Below, in pieces: positions 17,895 through 29,100 of a stretch of DNA of 64,000 bases. Origin of the DNA: Streptomyces toyocaensis (lineage in GTDB: Bacteria > Actinomycetota > Actinomycetes > Streptomycetales > Streptomycetaceae). The stretch is from NCBI RefSeq assembly GCF_000725125.1, contig NZ_JFCB01000030.1, forward strand, positions 24,238-88,237, written 5' to 3'. Within the stretch, counting starts at the first letter, position 1. Each line of letters starts with the position of its first letter. The notes beneath the pieces were generated by a model. It was given only the letters and a program-made list of their open reading frames with translations, had not been told where the DNA came from and did not search any database. A program made the translations under genes and the position numbers.

Positions 17895-19520
17895 ATGCGC
17901 GGAGCCACGCACGTCAGATGGGCCGCTTGCGCGGTGGCGGTCGCCCTCGCGGCGACGGCCTGCGGAGGCGACGGGGACGGCGGCAGCGACGCCGGTGCCG
18001 TGCTGAGCGCCTCCTGGGGCGACCCGCAGAACCCGCTGGAGCCCTCGAACACCAACGAGGTCCAGGGCGGCAAGGTCCTCGACATGATCTTCCGGGGTCT
18101 CAAGCGGTACGACCCGGAGACCGGCGAGGCCAAGGACATGCTCGCCGAGAAGATCGAGACCTCCGACTCGCAGAACTTCACCGTCACCGTCAGGGACGGC
18201 TGGACCTTCAGCAACGGGGAGAAGGTCACCGCGCGGTCCTTCGTCGACGCCTGGAACTACGGCGCGAGCCTCAGGAACAACCAGCGCAACGCGTACTTCT
18301 TCGGCTACATCGAGGGCTACGACCAGGTCCACCCCGACAAGGGGGAGCAGACCGCCGACACCATGTCCGGCCTGAAGGTCACCGGTGACCTGACCTTCAC
18401 CGTCAAGCTCACCCAGAAGTTCTCGACCTTCCCCGACACGCTCGGCTACAACGCCTTCGTCCCGCTGCCCCGCGCCTTCTTCGACGACCACGACGCCTGG
18501 GTGAAGAAACCGGTCGGCAACGGCCCCTACCTCGTCGACTCCTACACGCGCGGCTCGCAGATGTCCCTGCGCCGGTGGGACGCCTACCCCGGCCCGGACA
18601 AGGCGCAGAACGGTGGCGTCGACCTCAAGGTCTACACCGACGTCAACACCGCCTACACCGACCTGATGGCCGGCAACCTCGACCTCGCGGACGACATCCC
18701 CGCCGCCCAGCTGAAGAACGTCCGGACCGACCTCGGCGACCGCTACCTCAACACCCCCGCCGGCATCACCCAGACCCTCGCCTTCCCCTTCTACGACGAC
18801 GCCTGGAACAAGCCGGGCTCGGAGAAGGTCCGCAAGGGCCTGTCCATGGCGATCGACCGGGGGCAGATCACCGACACGATCTTCCAGAAGACCCGCACCC
18901 CGGCCACCGACTGGACCTCACCCGTCCTCGGCGAGGACGGCGGCTACCAGGAGGGCCTGTGCGGAGACGCCTGCGAGTACAAGCCCGACGAGGCCAAGAA
19001 GCTCATCGAGGAGGGCGGCGGGCTGCCCGGCGGCAAGGTGACGATCACCTTCAACGCGGACACCGGATCCCACCGCGAATGGGTCAACGCCGTCTGCAAC
19101 TCCATCAACAACGCGCTGGACGACGAGCGCGCCTGCACCGCCGCCCCGGTCGGCACCTTCGCCGACTTCCGGAGCGAGATCACCGAACGGAAGATGCCGG
19201 GCCCGTTCCGCTCGGGCTGGCAGATGGACTACCCGCTCATCCAGAACTTCCTCCAGCCGCTCTACTACACCGGCGCCTCCTCCAACGACGGCGATTGGTC
19301 CAACCAGGAGTTCGACGACCTCGTCGACCGCGCCAACCGGGAGACCGACACCGCCAAGGCCGTCGGGCTGTTCCAGCAGGCCGAGAAGGTCGTCCGGGAC
19401 GACATGGCCGCCATCCCGCTCTGGTACCAGAACGGCAGCGCCGGCTGGTCCGCGCGGCTGTCCGGCGTCAAGCTCAACCCGTTCAGCGTCCCCGTGTACG
19501 AACAGATCAAGGTGAGCTGA
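17895..19520 (+). CDS. Second oligopeptide-binding lipoprotein
   Basis: A 541-residue SBP_bac_5 protein. The signal peptide ends at the lipobox AATAC (Cys at about residue 24). The core shows GGKVLDMIFRGLKRYDPETG, then DGWTFSNGEKVTARSFVDAW and the C-terminal FRSGWQMDYP, typical of OppA/DppA-like lobes. ATG 17895 is favoured over an upstream start because GAGGAGG sits ideally before it and the signal peptide begins there. It heads a five-gene operon (binding protein, OppB, OppC, OppD, OppF), a different order from the bldK set. The leader 17771-17894 contains repeated GTAC/TACAT words that could be regulator sites. The ligand is unknown. Confidence 0.87.
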   Translation: MRGATHVRWAACAVAVALAATACGGDGDGGSDAGAVLSASWGDPQNPLEPSNTNEVQGGKVLDMIFRGLKRYDPETGEAKDMLAEKIETSDSQNFTVTVRDGWTFSNGEKVTARSFVDAWNYGASLRNNQRNAYFFGYIEGYDQVHPDKGEQTADTMSGLKVTGDLTFTVKLTQKFSTFPDTLGYNAFVPLPRAFFDDHDAWVKKPVGNGPYLVDSYTRGSQMSLRRWDAYPGPDKAQNGGVDLKVYTDVNTAYTDLMAGNLDLADDIPAAQLKNVRTDLGDRYLNTPAGITQTLAFPFYDDAWNKPGSEKVRKGLSMAIDRGQITDTIFQKTRTPATDWTSPVLGEDGGYQEGLCGDACEYKPDEAKKLIEEGGGLPGGKVTITFNADTGSHREWVNAVCNSINNALDDERACTAAPVGTFADFRSEITERKMPGPFRSGWQMDYPLIQNFLQPLYYTGASSNDGDWSNQEFDDLVDRANRETDTAKAVGLFQQAEKVVRDDMAAIPLWYQNGSAGWSARLSGVKLNPFSVPVYEQIKVS

Positions 19521-19526
19521 GCCGCC

Positions 19527-20450
19527 ATGGGACGCTACGTCGTCCGGCGTCTGCTCCAGATGATCCCGGTCTTCATCGGGGCCACGCTGCTGATCTTCCT
19601 CATGGTCAACGTGATGGGCGACCCCATCGCCGGACTGTGCGGCGAGCGCCGGTGCGACCCGGCGACCGCCGCCCGGCTGGAGCACGAGTTCGGCCTCGAC
19701 GAGCCCGTGTGGCAGCAATACCTGACCTACATGGGCAACGTCTTCACCGGCGACTTCGGTACCGCCTTCAACGGTCAGGAGGTCACCGAGCTGATGTCGA
19801 CGGCGTTCCCCGTCACCATCCGGCTCACCCTGATCGCGATCCTCTTCGAGGTCGTCATCGGCGTCACCCTCGGTGTGGTCACCGGACTGCGCCGCGGACG
19901 CCCCGTCGACACCGGCGTCCTGCTGTTCACCCTGGTCGTCATCTCCGTGCCCACCTTCGTCACGGGCCTGCTGCTCCAGCTCCTGCTCGGCGTGAAGTGG
20001 GGCTGGATCCGGCCCTCGGTCTCCTCGGAGGCCCCCTTCGACGAGCTGATCCTGCCCGGCCTGGTGCTGGCCTCCGTCTCACTCGCCTACGTGACCCGGC
20101 TGACCCGCACCTCCATCGCCGAGAACCGCCGCTCCGACTACGTCCGCACGGCCGTCGCCAAGGGCCTGCCCCGGCACCGGGTGGTCGTCCGGCACCTGCT
20201 GCGCAACTCCCTGATCCCCGTCGTCACCTTCATCGGCGCCGACATCGGCTTCCTCATGGGCGGCGCCATCGTCACCGAACGGATCTTCAACATCCACGGT
20301 GTCGGCTACCAGCTCTACCAGGGCATCCTCCGGCAGAACACGCAGACCGTCGTCGGTTTCGTCACCGTGCTGGTGCTGGTGTTCCTGGTCGCCAACCTCG
20401 TCGTCGACCTCCTCTACGCCGTACTGGACCCGAGGATCCGCTATGCCTAA
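19527..20450 (+). CDS. Oligopeptide ABC transporter permease (OppB type)
   Basis: A 307-residue permease beginning MGRYVVRRLLQMIPVFIGA, the standard OppB first helix. It has six segments and the EAA loop RSDYVRTAVAKGLPRHRVVVRH. It starts six bases after the binding-protein stop. Its last eight bases overlap the next permease (ATGCCTAA), implying coupled translation. It acts in the membrane as the channel half that pairs with the next gene product. Confidence 0.9.
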   Translation: MGRYVVRRLLQMIPVFIGATLLIFLMVNVMGDPIAGLCGERRCDPATAARLEHEFGLDEPVWQQYLTYMGNVFTGDFGTAFNGQEVTELMSTAFPVTIRLTLIAILFEVVIGVTLGVVTGLRRGRPVDTGVLLFTLVVISVPTFVTGLLLQLLLGVKWGWIRPSVSSEAPFDELILPGLVLASVSLAYVTRLTRTSIAENRRSDYVRTAVAKGLPRHRVVVRHLLRNSLIPVVTFIGADIGFLMGGAIVTERIFNIHGVGYQLYQGILRQNTQTVVGFVTVLVLVFLVANLVVDLLYAVLDPRIRYA

Positions 20451-21420
20451 CCAGTACCACGAAGCCGAGCGCGCCATCGCGGGCACCGGAATGGGCGGCA
20501 CCATGGACCTGGGCGTCGACGAGGCCGAGACCCTGGGGAAGCGGCCCGGCCCGGACGGAGGCGGACCGCAGGAACCGCCGCGCTCCCTGTGGTCCGACGC
20601 CTGGCGCGACCTGCGCCGCAACCCTGTCTTCATCGTCTCCGCCCTGGTCATCTGCTTCCTGGTCCTCATCTCCCTGTGGCCCTCGGCGATCGCCTCCGGC
20701 AGCCCCCTCACCTGCGACCTGTCCAAGGCCCAGCAGGGGTCGCAGTCCGGCCACCCCTTCGGCTTCGACGGCCAGGGCTGCGACGTCTACACCCGCACCG
20801 TCTACGGCGCCCGCACGTCCGTCGCCGTCGGCGTCCTCGCCACCCTCGGCGTCACCGTCCTCGGCAGCGTCCTGGGCGCGCTCGCCGGGTTCTTCGGCGG
20901 CGTCTGGGACTCGGTCCTGTCCCGGATCACCGACGTCTTCTTCGCCATCCCGGTCGTCCTCGGCGGACTGGTGCTGCTCTCCGTCATCACCAGCAACACG
21001 ATCTGGCCCGTCATCGGCTTCATCGTGCTGCTCGGCTGGCCGCAGATCTCCCGCATCGCCCGCGGGGCCGTCATCACCGCCAAGCAGAACGACTACGTGC
21101 AGGCCGCGCGGGCCCTCGGCGCCTCCCACTCCCGCCTGGTGCTCCGGCACATCGCGCCCAACGCCGTCGCGCCCGTCATCGTCGTCGCGACCATCGCCCT
21201 CGGTACCTACATCGCGCTGGAGGCCACCTTGTCCTACCTCGGTGTCGGCCTGAAGCCGCCCAGCGTCTCCTGGGGCATCGACATCTCCGCCGCCTCCCCG
21301 TACATCCGCAACGCCCCGCACGCGCTGCTGTGGCCCTCCGGGGCCCTGGCGATCACCGTCCTGGCGTTCATCATGCTCGGCGACGCGGTGCGCGACGCCC
21401 TCGACCCGAAGCTGAGGTGA
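20443..21420 (+). CDS. Oligopeptide ABC transporter permease (OppC type)
   Basis: A 325-residue permease with a polar N-terminal tail of about 55 residues (including PGPDGGGPQEPPRSL) before the first membrane segment. The EAA loop is NDYVQAARALGASHSRLVLRH. The ATG lies within the stop region of the upstream gene; an upstream open frame to 20299 is disregarded because it has no membrane-protein character. A loop with SGHPFGFDGQGCDVYTR follows the first helix, as in other OppC/DppC proteins, including the FGFDxxGRD-like motif. Confidence 0.9.
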   Translation: MPNQYHEAERAIAGTGMGGTMDLGVDEAETLGKRPGPDGGGPQEPPRSLWSDAWRDLRRNPVFIVSALVICFLVLISLWPSAIASGSPLTCDLSKAQQGSQSGHPFGFDGQGCDVYTRTVYGARTSVAVGVLATLGVTVLGSVLGALAGFFGGVWDSVLSRITDVFFAIPVVLGGLVLLSVITSNTIWPVIGFIVLLGWPQISRIARGAVITAKQNDYVQAARALGASHSRLVLRHIAPNAVAPVIVVATIALGTYIALEATLSYLGVGLKPPSVSWGIDISAASPYIRNAPHALLWPSGALAITVLAFIMLGDAVRDALDPKLR

Positions 21421-21426
21421 GCCGTC

Positions 21427-22393
21427 GTGCTGCTCGAAGTGCGGGACCTGCACGTGGAGTTCCACACCCGGGACGGGGTCGCGAAGGCCGTCAACGGGGT
21501 CGGCTACCGCGTGGACGAGGGTGAGACGCTGGCCGTGCTCGGCGAGTCCGGCTCCGGCAAGTCCGTGACCGCGCAGGCGATCATGGGCATCCTCGATGTG
21601 CCGCCCGGCCGGGTCACCGGGGGCGAGGTCGTCTTCCAGGGGCGCGACCTGCTGACGCTGAAGGAGGACGAACGCCGGCGGATCCGGGGCGCCGAGATGG
21701 CGATGATCTTCCAGGACGCGCTGTCGTCCCTGAACCCCGTGCTCACCGTCGGCGACCAGCTCGGCGAGATGTTCACCGTGCACCGGGGCATGTCGCGGAA
21801 GCAGGCGCGGGCCGAGGCCGTCGAGCTGATGGACCGGGTGCGCATCCCCGCCGCCCGGGAGCGGGTCGGGCAGTACCCGCACCAGTTCTCCGGTGGCATG
21901 CGCCAGCGCATCATGATCGCGATGGCGCTGGCCCTGGAGCCCGCCCTGATCATCGCCGACGAACCCACCACCGCCCTCGACGTCACCGTCCAGGCCCAGG
22001 TCATGGAACTGCTCGCGGAACTGAGACGCGAGTACCGCATGGGTCTCGTCCTCATCACCCACGACCTGGGCGTCGTCGCCGACGTCGCCGACCGCATCGC
22101 CGTGATGTACGCGGGCCGGATCGTCGAGTCGGCGCCCGTCCACGACATCTACAAGGCGCCCGCGCACCCCTACACCCGCGGCCTGCTGGACTCCATCCCG
22201 CGCCTGGACCGGAAGGGGCAGGAGCTCTACGCCATCAAGGGACTGCCGCCCAACCTCATGAGCATCCCGCCGGGCTGCGCCTTCCACCCCCGCTGCCCGC
22301 TGGCCCGGGACGTCTGCCGCACCGACGAGCCCCCGCTGTACCAGGTCTCGGCGACGCGGGGGAGTGCCTGCCACTTCTGGCGGGAGTGCCTGG

Positions 22394-22401
<8 letters not shown>
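21427..22401 (+). CDS. Oligopeptide ABC transporter ATPase (OppD type)
   Basis: A 324-residue ATPase. Walker A is GESGSGKS, the signature is FSGGMRQRIMIAMAL, Walker B is LIIADEPTTALD, and the H-loop is ITHD. The C-terminus holds PPGCAFHPRCPLARDVC. GTG 21427 lies six bases after the previous stop. The family region starts at once (LLEVRDLHVEFHTRDG), so nothing is missing. It overlaps the next ATPase by eight bases. Confidence 0.9.
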
Positions 22402-23443
<1,042 letters not shown>

Positions 23444-23541
23444 CATGGCGCACCCCGGCCCGCTCACGGCACCCGCACGGCCGTACGCGTCAGCGTTCCG
23501 GGTCCGCATATCGGTACCGCTTCCGTGACGTTGCCTGCGTG

Positions 23542-25680
23542 TTAACGCGGTTCGTCCCCGTTTGTCAGGGACAGCGAGCGCCTGAGGAAGTCGAGCTGGA
23601 GACGGAGCAGGTTCTCGGCGACCTCCTCCTGCGGGGTCATGTGCGTGACGCCGGACAGCGGCAGCACCTCGTGCGGCCGGCCGGCCGCCAGCAGGGCCGA
23701 GGACAGCCGCAGCGAGTGCGCGACGACCACGTTGTCGTCCGCCAGCCCGTGGATGACCATCATCGGCCGGTGCGGTTCGGCGGCGTCGACCAGGCCCGCG
23801 TCGTCGATCACCGAGTTGCGGCGGTAGACGTCCGGCTGCTCGGCCGGGTGGCCGACGTAGCGTTCCTGGTAATGCGTGTCGTAGAGGCGCAGATCGGTGA
23901 CCGGGGCGCCCACCACGGCCGCGTGGAAGACGTCGGGCCGGCGCAGCGCCGCGAGGGCCGCCAGATAGCCGCCGAAGGACCAGCCGCGGACGGCGACCCG
24001 GTCCAGGTCGAGCGGGAAGTCGGCGGCGAGCGCCTGGAGCGCGTCGACCTGGTCCTGGACCACGATCGCCGCGATGTCGTCCCTGACGGCCTTCTCCCAG
24101 GCGGGCGACCGGCCCGGCGTCCCGCGCCCGTCCGCGACGATCACCGCGAAACCCTGGTCGGCGAACCACTGCGAGGTCAGGTGCGGGTTGTGGGCGGCGA
24201 CCACCCGCTGCCCGTGCGGGCCCCCATAGGGGTCCATGAGGACCGGCAGAAGGGTGTCACCGGCGTAGTCCCGAGGCATAAGCACGGCGCACGGAATGCG
24301 GCGTGCGCCCCCCTGGGTCAGAGTCACCCGGGGGGACATACCGGGGTCTTCGGCGTACGAGCGGACAGTCGCCGTCGGTTTCCCGTCACGCAGCACCTGG
24401 GCCCGCGAACCTGGCCGATCCGGTGTGGCGGAGACGAGCACGGTCACGCCCCCGGCGCGTACCGCCGAGTGCACGCCGGGTTCCTGCGAGAGGCGTTCCA
24501 CCCCCAGTTCGTTCACCCGGTACACGTGCACCTCGCCGATCTCCGCCTCGGCCGCCTCCTCGCCCGCCGACGCCGAGACCAGCACCTCTCCGTCGGAGAC
24601 GTCGAGCACCGCGCGGATGTGCAACTGCGCTCCGGTGAGCGGTCGTTCACCGACGACGAGGCGTCGCGCGCCCCCTTCGTCCGCGATCCGCACCAGCTGC
24701 CCCGAGGGGCTCCAGCAGGGCACCCCGGGGAAAAGTTCCAGCCAAGTTGGATCTTCGTCGGCGTGCACCATCCGGGTCGCACCGGAGTCCGGGTCCACGG
24801 CCAGGACGAGCTGGCCGCGCTGGTCGCGCGCCTGTACGAGCAGCAGCGGGGCTCCCGCGGCTGACCAGTGCACACGTGCCAGATACGGATAGCGCGCACG
24901 GTCCCAGGCGACCTCCGTGCGCGTCCCGTCCAGGCCGATCACGAACAGCCGGACGTCCGCGTTCGGGGTGCCCGCGGCCGGGTAGCGGACGTGGCCCGGC
25001 TCACGTTCCGGGTGGGCGGGGTCGGAGATCCACCACGACTGCACCGGCGTGTCGTCCACGCGCGCCACCAGCAGCCGGTCCGACTCCGGCGCCCACCAGA
25101 AGCCCCGCGAACGCCCCATCTCCTCGGCCGCGACGAACTCCGCCAGACCGTAGGTGACGTTCTCCGTCTCGGGGGTCGCGAGCGCGCGGTCGTCCGCCCC
25201 CTCGGCCCCGGTCACCCGCAGCGCACCGCGGGCGACGTAGGCGACGTGCCGCCCGTCGGGCGAAGGACGGGGGTCGATCACCGGCCCCCGTACGGTCAGT
25301 TCACGCGCCGTGCCGGCCCGTAGCTCGGCCGTGAACAGCCGCCCTGACAAGGCGAAAGACGCCAACTCGACGGCGGTGTCGGTGGCGTAGCCGACGATGC
25401 CGGCGCCGCCCTCACGGCTTCGCTCGCGCCGCGCGCGTTCCTCGGCGGAGAGGTTCTCCAGGGCCCCGCCCAGGAGGGCGCGCGGGTCGGCCGCCACGCG
25501 CTCCCCGCCCCCCTCCGTGTCGAGGACCCAGAGTGAATGGGCCCGGTCCGTACCGGAATTCGAGCGCAGGAACACGACACGCGAACCGTCGGGAGCCACG
25601 CTGAACGAACGCGGCGCGCCGAGCGTGAAGCGCAGGGTACGGGCGTGCCGTCGGGGGAAGGAGTCAGCCTCGGTCGTCAT
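23542..25680 (-). CDS. S9-family prolyl oligopeptidase / dipeptidyl-peptidase IV-like
   Basis: A 712-residue serine peptidase without a signal peptide, so probably cytosolic. The N-terminal two-thirds is a DPPIV-type beta-propeller (repeated strands such as SFSVAPDGSRVVFL and DPRPSPDGRHVAYV, and AAEEMGRSRGFWW). The C-terminal alpha/beta-hydrolase domain has the nucleophile Ser568 in GWSFGG. The acid is in GLADDNV and the histidine in GVTHMT. ATG 25680 is chosen over upstream frame extension because the family fold begins here. It sits tail to tail with the oligopeptide permease, so processing of imported peptides is a sensible but unproven role. Confidence 0.9.
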   Translation of the reverse strand: MTTEADSFPRRHARTLRFTLGAPRSFSVAPDGSRVVFLRSNSGTDRAHSLWVLDTEGGGERVAADPRALLGGALENLSAEERARRERSREGGAGIVGYATDTAVELASFALSGRLFTAELRAGTARELTVRGPVIDPRPSPDGRHVAYVARGALRVTGAEGADDRALATPETENVTYGLAEFVAAEEMGRSRGFWWAPESDRLLVARVDDTPVQSWWISDPAHPEREPGHVRYPAAGTPNADVRLFVIGLDGTRTEVAWDRARYPYLARVHWSAAGAPLLLVQARDQRGQLVLAVDPDSGATRMVHADEDPTWLELFPGVPCWSPSGQLVRIADEGGARRLVVGERPLTGAQLHIRAVLDVSDGEVLVSASAGEEAAEAEIGEVHVYRVNELGVERLSQEPGVHSAVRAGGVTVLVSATPDRPGSRAQVLRDGKPTATVRSYAEDPGMSPRVTLTQGGARRIPCAVLMPRDYAGDTLLPVLMDPYGGPHGQRVVAAHNPHLTSQWFADQGFAVIVADGRGTPGRSPAWEKAVRDDIAAIVVQDQVDALQALAADFPLDLDRVAVRGWSFGGYLAALAALRRPDVFHAAVVGAPVTDLRLYDTHYQERYVGHPAEQPDVYRRNSVIDDAGLVDAAEPHRPMMVIHGLADDNVVVAHSLRLSSALLAAGRPHEVLPLSGVTHMTPQEEVAENLLRLQLDFLRRSLSLTNGDEPR

Positions 25681-25856
25681 GCCCTGACCATATTGGCCAT
25701 GCGCCCCCTTGTGCGGCCGTGCGCCGACCGATGCGCACGTACGGATAGTTATGATCGTTCGCGCACAGTGGGTATGAACCTGCTGGCTGCTGTGTGGAAC
25801 TGTCTGCCCCCAATTCCTATACCCCCGCGCCCTGGGATTCTTGGAGGTGAACCGCC

Positions 25857-26051
25857 GTGGCACTCTCGATTTCGGCGGTGGTGCTGCTGGCGATCATCGT
25901 CTTCCTGCTGATCAAGAAGTCGGGACTGAAGGCAGGGCACGCCATCGTGTGCATGCTGCTCGGCTTCTACCTCGCCTCGTCGACGATGGCGCCCACGATC
26001 AGCGAGCTGACGAACAACATCGCGGGGATGATCGGCAGCATCAACTTCTGA
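25857..26051 (+). CDS. Small two-helix membrane protein, 64 residues
   Basis: The start is GTG 25857 with TTGGAGGTGA upstream. Residues 3-20 (LSISAVVLLAIIVFLLI) form one membrane helix. A KKSGLKAGH turn leads to a second helix (IVCMLLGFYLASS), followed by a polar tail (TISELTNNIAGMIGSI). Short proteins of this kind recur in Streptomyces; I do not know a function. It lies 67 bases before the WD40 kinase on the same strand, so cotranscription is possible. The divergent gap to the peptidase (25681-25856) contains GATAGTTATGAT, a plausible -10 region near 25745. Confidence 0.7.
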   Translation: MALSISAVVLLAIIVFLLIKKSGLKAGHAIVCMLLGFYLASSTMAPTISELTNNIAGMIGSINF

Positions 26052-26118
26052 GCCGGGGGCCGGCCCCGGCCGCCGCCCTGCCCGCCCGGGCCCCGCGTGC
26101 TGCCGTGAGGAGGAAGCC

Positions 26119-29100
26119 GTGGCGCAGTGGCGCGTCGGCGACGTGGTGGACGGGAGGTACCGGGTCACCCGTGTGCACGGCCAGGGCGGCATGGGGCTCG
26201 TCCACCAGGTGCGGCACCTGGGCTGGAACATCGACCTCGCCGTGAAGAGCCCGCGGGCGCACGTGTACCGGGACGCGCGCCGGCGGGAGCGGTTCGTCAC
26301 CGAGGCCGAGGAATGGGTGGCGCTGGGCCTGCATCCCAACGTCTGCGCCTGCTACTACGTCCGCACCCTGGAGGGGGTGCCGCGGGTCTTCGCCGAGTAC
26401 GTGTCCGGCGGCAGCCTGCGGGAGCTGATCGCCGGCCGGAGCCTGTACCGGGGGACACCGCGCGAGGCGCTGGCCCGCGTCCTCGATCTCGCCGTGCAGT
26501 GTGCGCGCGGACTGGAGCACGCGCACCGCAGGGGTCTGGTGCACCAGGACGTCAAACCGGGGAACGTCCTCGTCGGCGACGGCGTCGCGAAGGTGACGGA
26601 CTTCGGGCTGGCGCGGTCCTGGGCCGGCCGGCAGGCGCCCGCGGCGTGGCCGGAGGCGGCGGCCGGGACCGGCGGGGCGCCCCCGGCGGACATGCTCGTC
26701 ACCGGCCTCGGGATGACCCAGGTCTATGCCTCCCCCGAGCAGTGGGCGGGACGGCGCGTCGGCCCGGCGAGCGACCTCTTCAGCTTCGCCGTGTCCGTCC
26801 TGGAGATGTTCGTCGGCGAGATCACCTGGTTCGCGGGTCCGGTGGCCGGCCGGACCCTCGAGGACCTGCGGCGGTCGGACGGGTGGATGCTGCGACCGCC
26901 CGACGACGTCGCGGCGCTGCTCGCCCGGTGCCTGTCGCTGGACCCGGCGAGCCGGCCCGCTTCGATGACCGAGGTCGCCGCGGAGCTGACGACGCTGTAC
27001 GAGCGCTCGGCCGGCCACCCCTACCCCCGCCCCGTGCCGGTCCCGGCCGAACTGCGCGCGGACGAACTGAACAACCGCGCGCTGTCGCTGCTCGACCTCG
27101 GACGCCCGGCCGAGGCGGCGGAGACCTTCCAGCGGGCGACGGCCGCCGACCCGCACCACCCGGCCGCCCGGTACAACGTCGGCCTGCTGCGCTGGAGACG
27201 GGGCGAGATCACCGACGAGCACCTGGTCACCACCCTGGAGGCCGCCCGGGCCGCCGTCGGGGCGGAACCCGCCGCTCATGTCGCCGACCGCCTGCTGGCC
27301 GAGGTCCACCTGGAACGCGGCGACGTGCAGGCCGCCCGTGCACTGCTCGGGCAGCGGCCCGGGGACCCGGACGCGACCGACGCGCACCGCGCCGCCGAGT
27401 CCGGCCGTGTGGCCGACGCGCGCTGCGTCGAGGAGACGTGGATGCCCTGGCAGCCGTACCCGCGTGAGCGGATGACCGACCGGGACCGCGTCGCGACGGA
27501 GGTCCGGCTCCGGTTCGGCCCGCGGGCGGGGACCGTGCTCAGTGGGGACCGGGACGGCACCGTGCGGCTGTGGTCCGTGCCGGACGGCGCGTGTCTGCTC
27601 GCCGTCCGCGCCCACGACGGGCCGGTGCGGTCCGTGGACGTGAGCCGCGACGGGCGGACCGCCGTGTCGGTCGGCGTGGACCGGGACGTCCGGTTCTGGG
27701 ACCTGACGGACGGGCGGTGCCTGTACGCGGCCGGCTTCCCCGCGCCCGCCGAGGGCGGGTTCACCGTGTCGCCGGTGCGGCTGACCCCTGCCGGGCAGGC
27801 GGTCCTGTTCGGGACGAACCAGGGGACGGTCATCGGCGTGACGCGCCGCGGCGGCACCCTGCGGTCCGTCAACCGGCCGGGCCGTACCGACGAACCGGTG
27901 CACGCCCTGGAAGTCGCCCCTGACGGCCGCTGGGCGCTGGCCGGCGGCACCAGCGGCACCCTGCAGCTCGTGTCCATGAGCGACGCCTCCGTGCGTCAAC
28001 TGCACGGCGGTGACGCCTCGTTCGTGTGGTCGGTGTGCTTCGGCGCGGACGGCCGCCGCGCACTGAGCGGACACGGCAACGGCACGATCCACCTGTGGGA
28101 CGTCGACTCGGGCCGCCTGCTGCGTACGCTCCACGGGCCCCGGGGCGCCGACGTCCTCTCCCTGGCGATGAGCGAGGACGGCCGTTTCGCGCTGTCGGGC
28201 GCGGCCGACCACAAGGTGCGCCACTGGGATCTGGGCACCGGCCGGTGCCTGCGCACGTACACGGGGCACCGCGGTCCGGTGGCGGCCGTGCGGTTCTGCC
28301 CGGACGCCCGGTACGGCATGAGCGCCGCGCAGGACGACACGCTGCGGCGGTGGGCGCTGCCCGGCGGGTACACCGCCCCGCCGCACCTGAGCCGCCCCCG
28401 TCCCCCGGCCGAGCTCTCCGGCCTCGCGGAGCGGGTCGACACCCTGATCGCCGAGGCGGAACACGCCCTGGCCGACGGCGACACGGCACGCGCCCTGGAC
28501 CGTCTCACCCTCGCCCGTTCCGTCCCCGGCCACGAGCGGGCCCCGCGGCTCCTCGCCCACTGGCGGCGACTGGAGGGCCGCGCCGAGCGGGTGGGCCCGC
28601 GTACGGCCTGGCGGGTCCACGAACTCACCGGCCACACCGGGTACGTCACGGGGATCGACCTCTCCGCGGACGGCACGATCGCCGCCTCCGCGAGCAGCGA
28701 CCGCACCATCCGGCTGTGGGACCTCACCTCGGCCCGGTGCGTCGGCGTACTGGAGGGACACACGCACCTGGTGGAGGAGATCTGCCTCAGCCCCGACGGC
28801 ACCCGCCTGCTGTCACTCGGCCGGGACCGGACCGCCCGCCTGTGGGACGTGGCCTCCGGAACGTGCCTGCGCGTCCTGGACGACGAGGCGTACGGCTCGT
28901 CGGCCCGGCTGCTCCCCGACGGCCGGCGCGCGCTCGTCGGCGGCCCGGGCCGGAGGCTGCGCCTGTGGGACGTGGAGGAGGACCGGCCGCTGCGCGCCTT
29001 CACCGGGCCGGAACTCTCCGTCAACGCCGTGTGGACCGCGGGGGACGGCCGGTTCGCCGTCGCCGGGGGCGACGACAGGGACGTGCGCCTGTGGGACCTC

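Noticed and set aside
15498..18491. 997-residue minus-strand open frame over the bldK ATPases
   Set aside because: Antisense shadow of high-GC coding DNA; low-complexity Gly/Val/Asp/Arg composition and no domain, while the plus strand holds clear ATPases.
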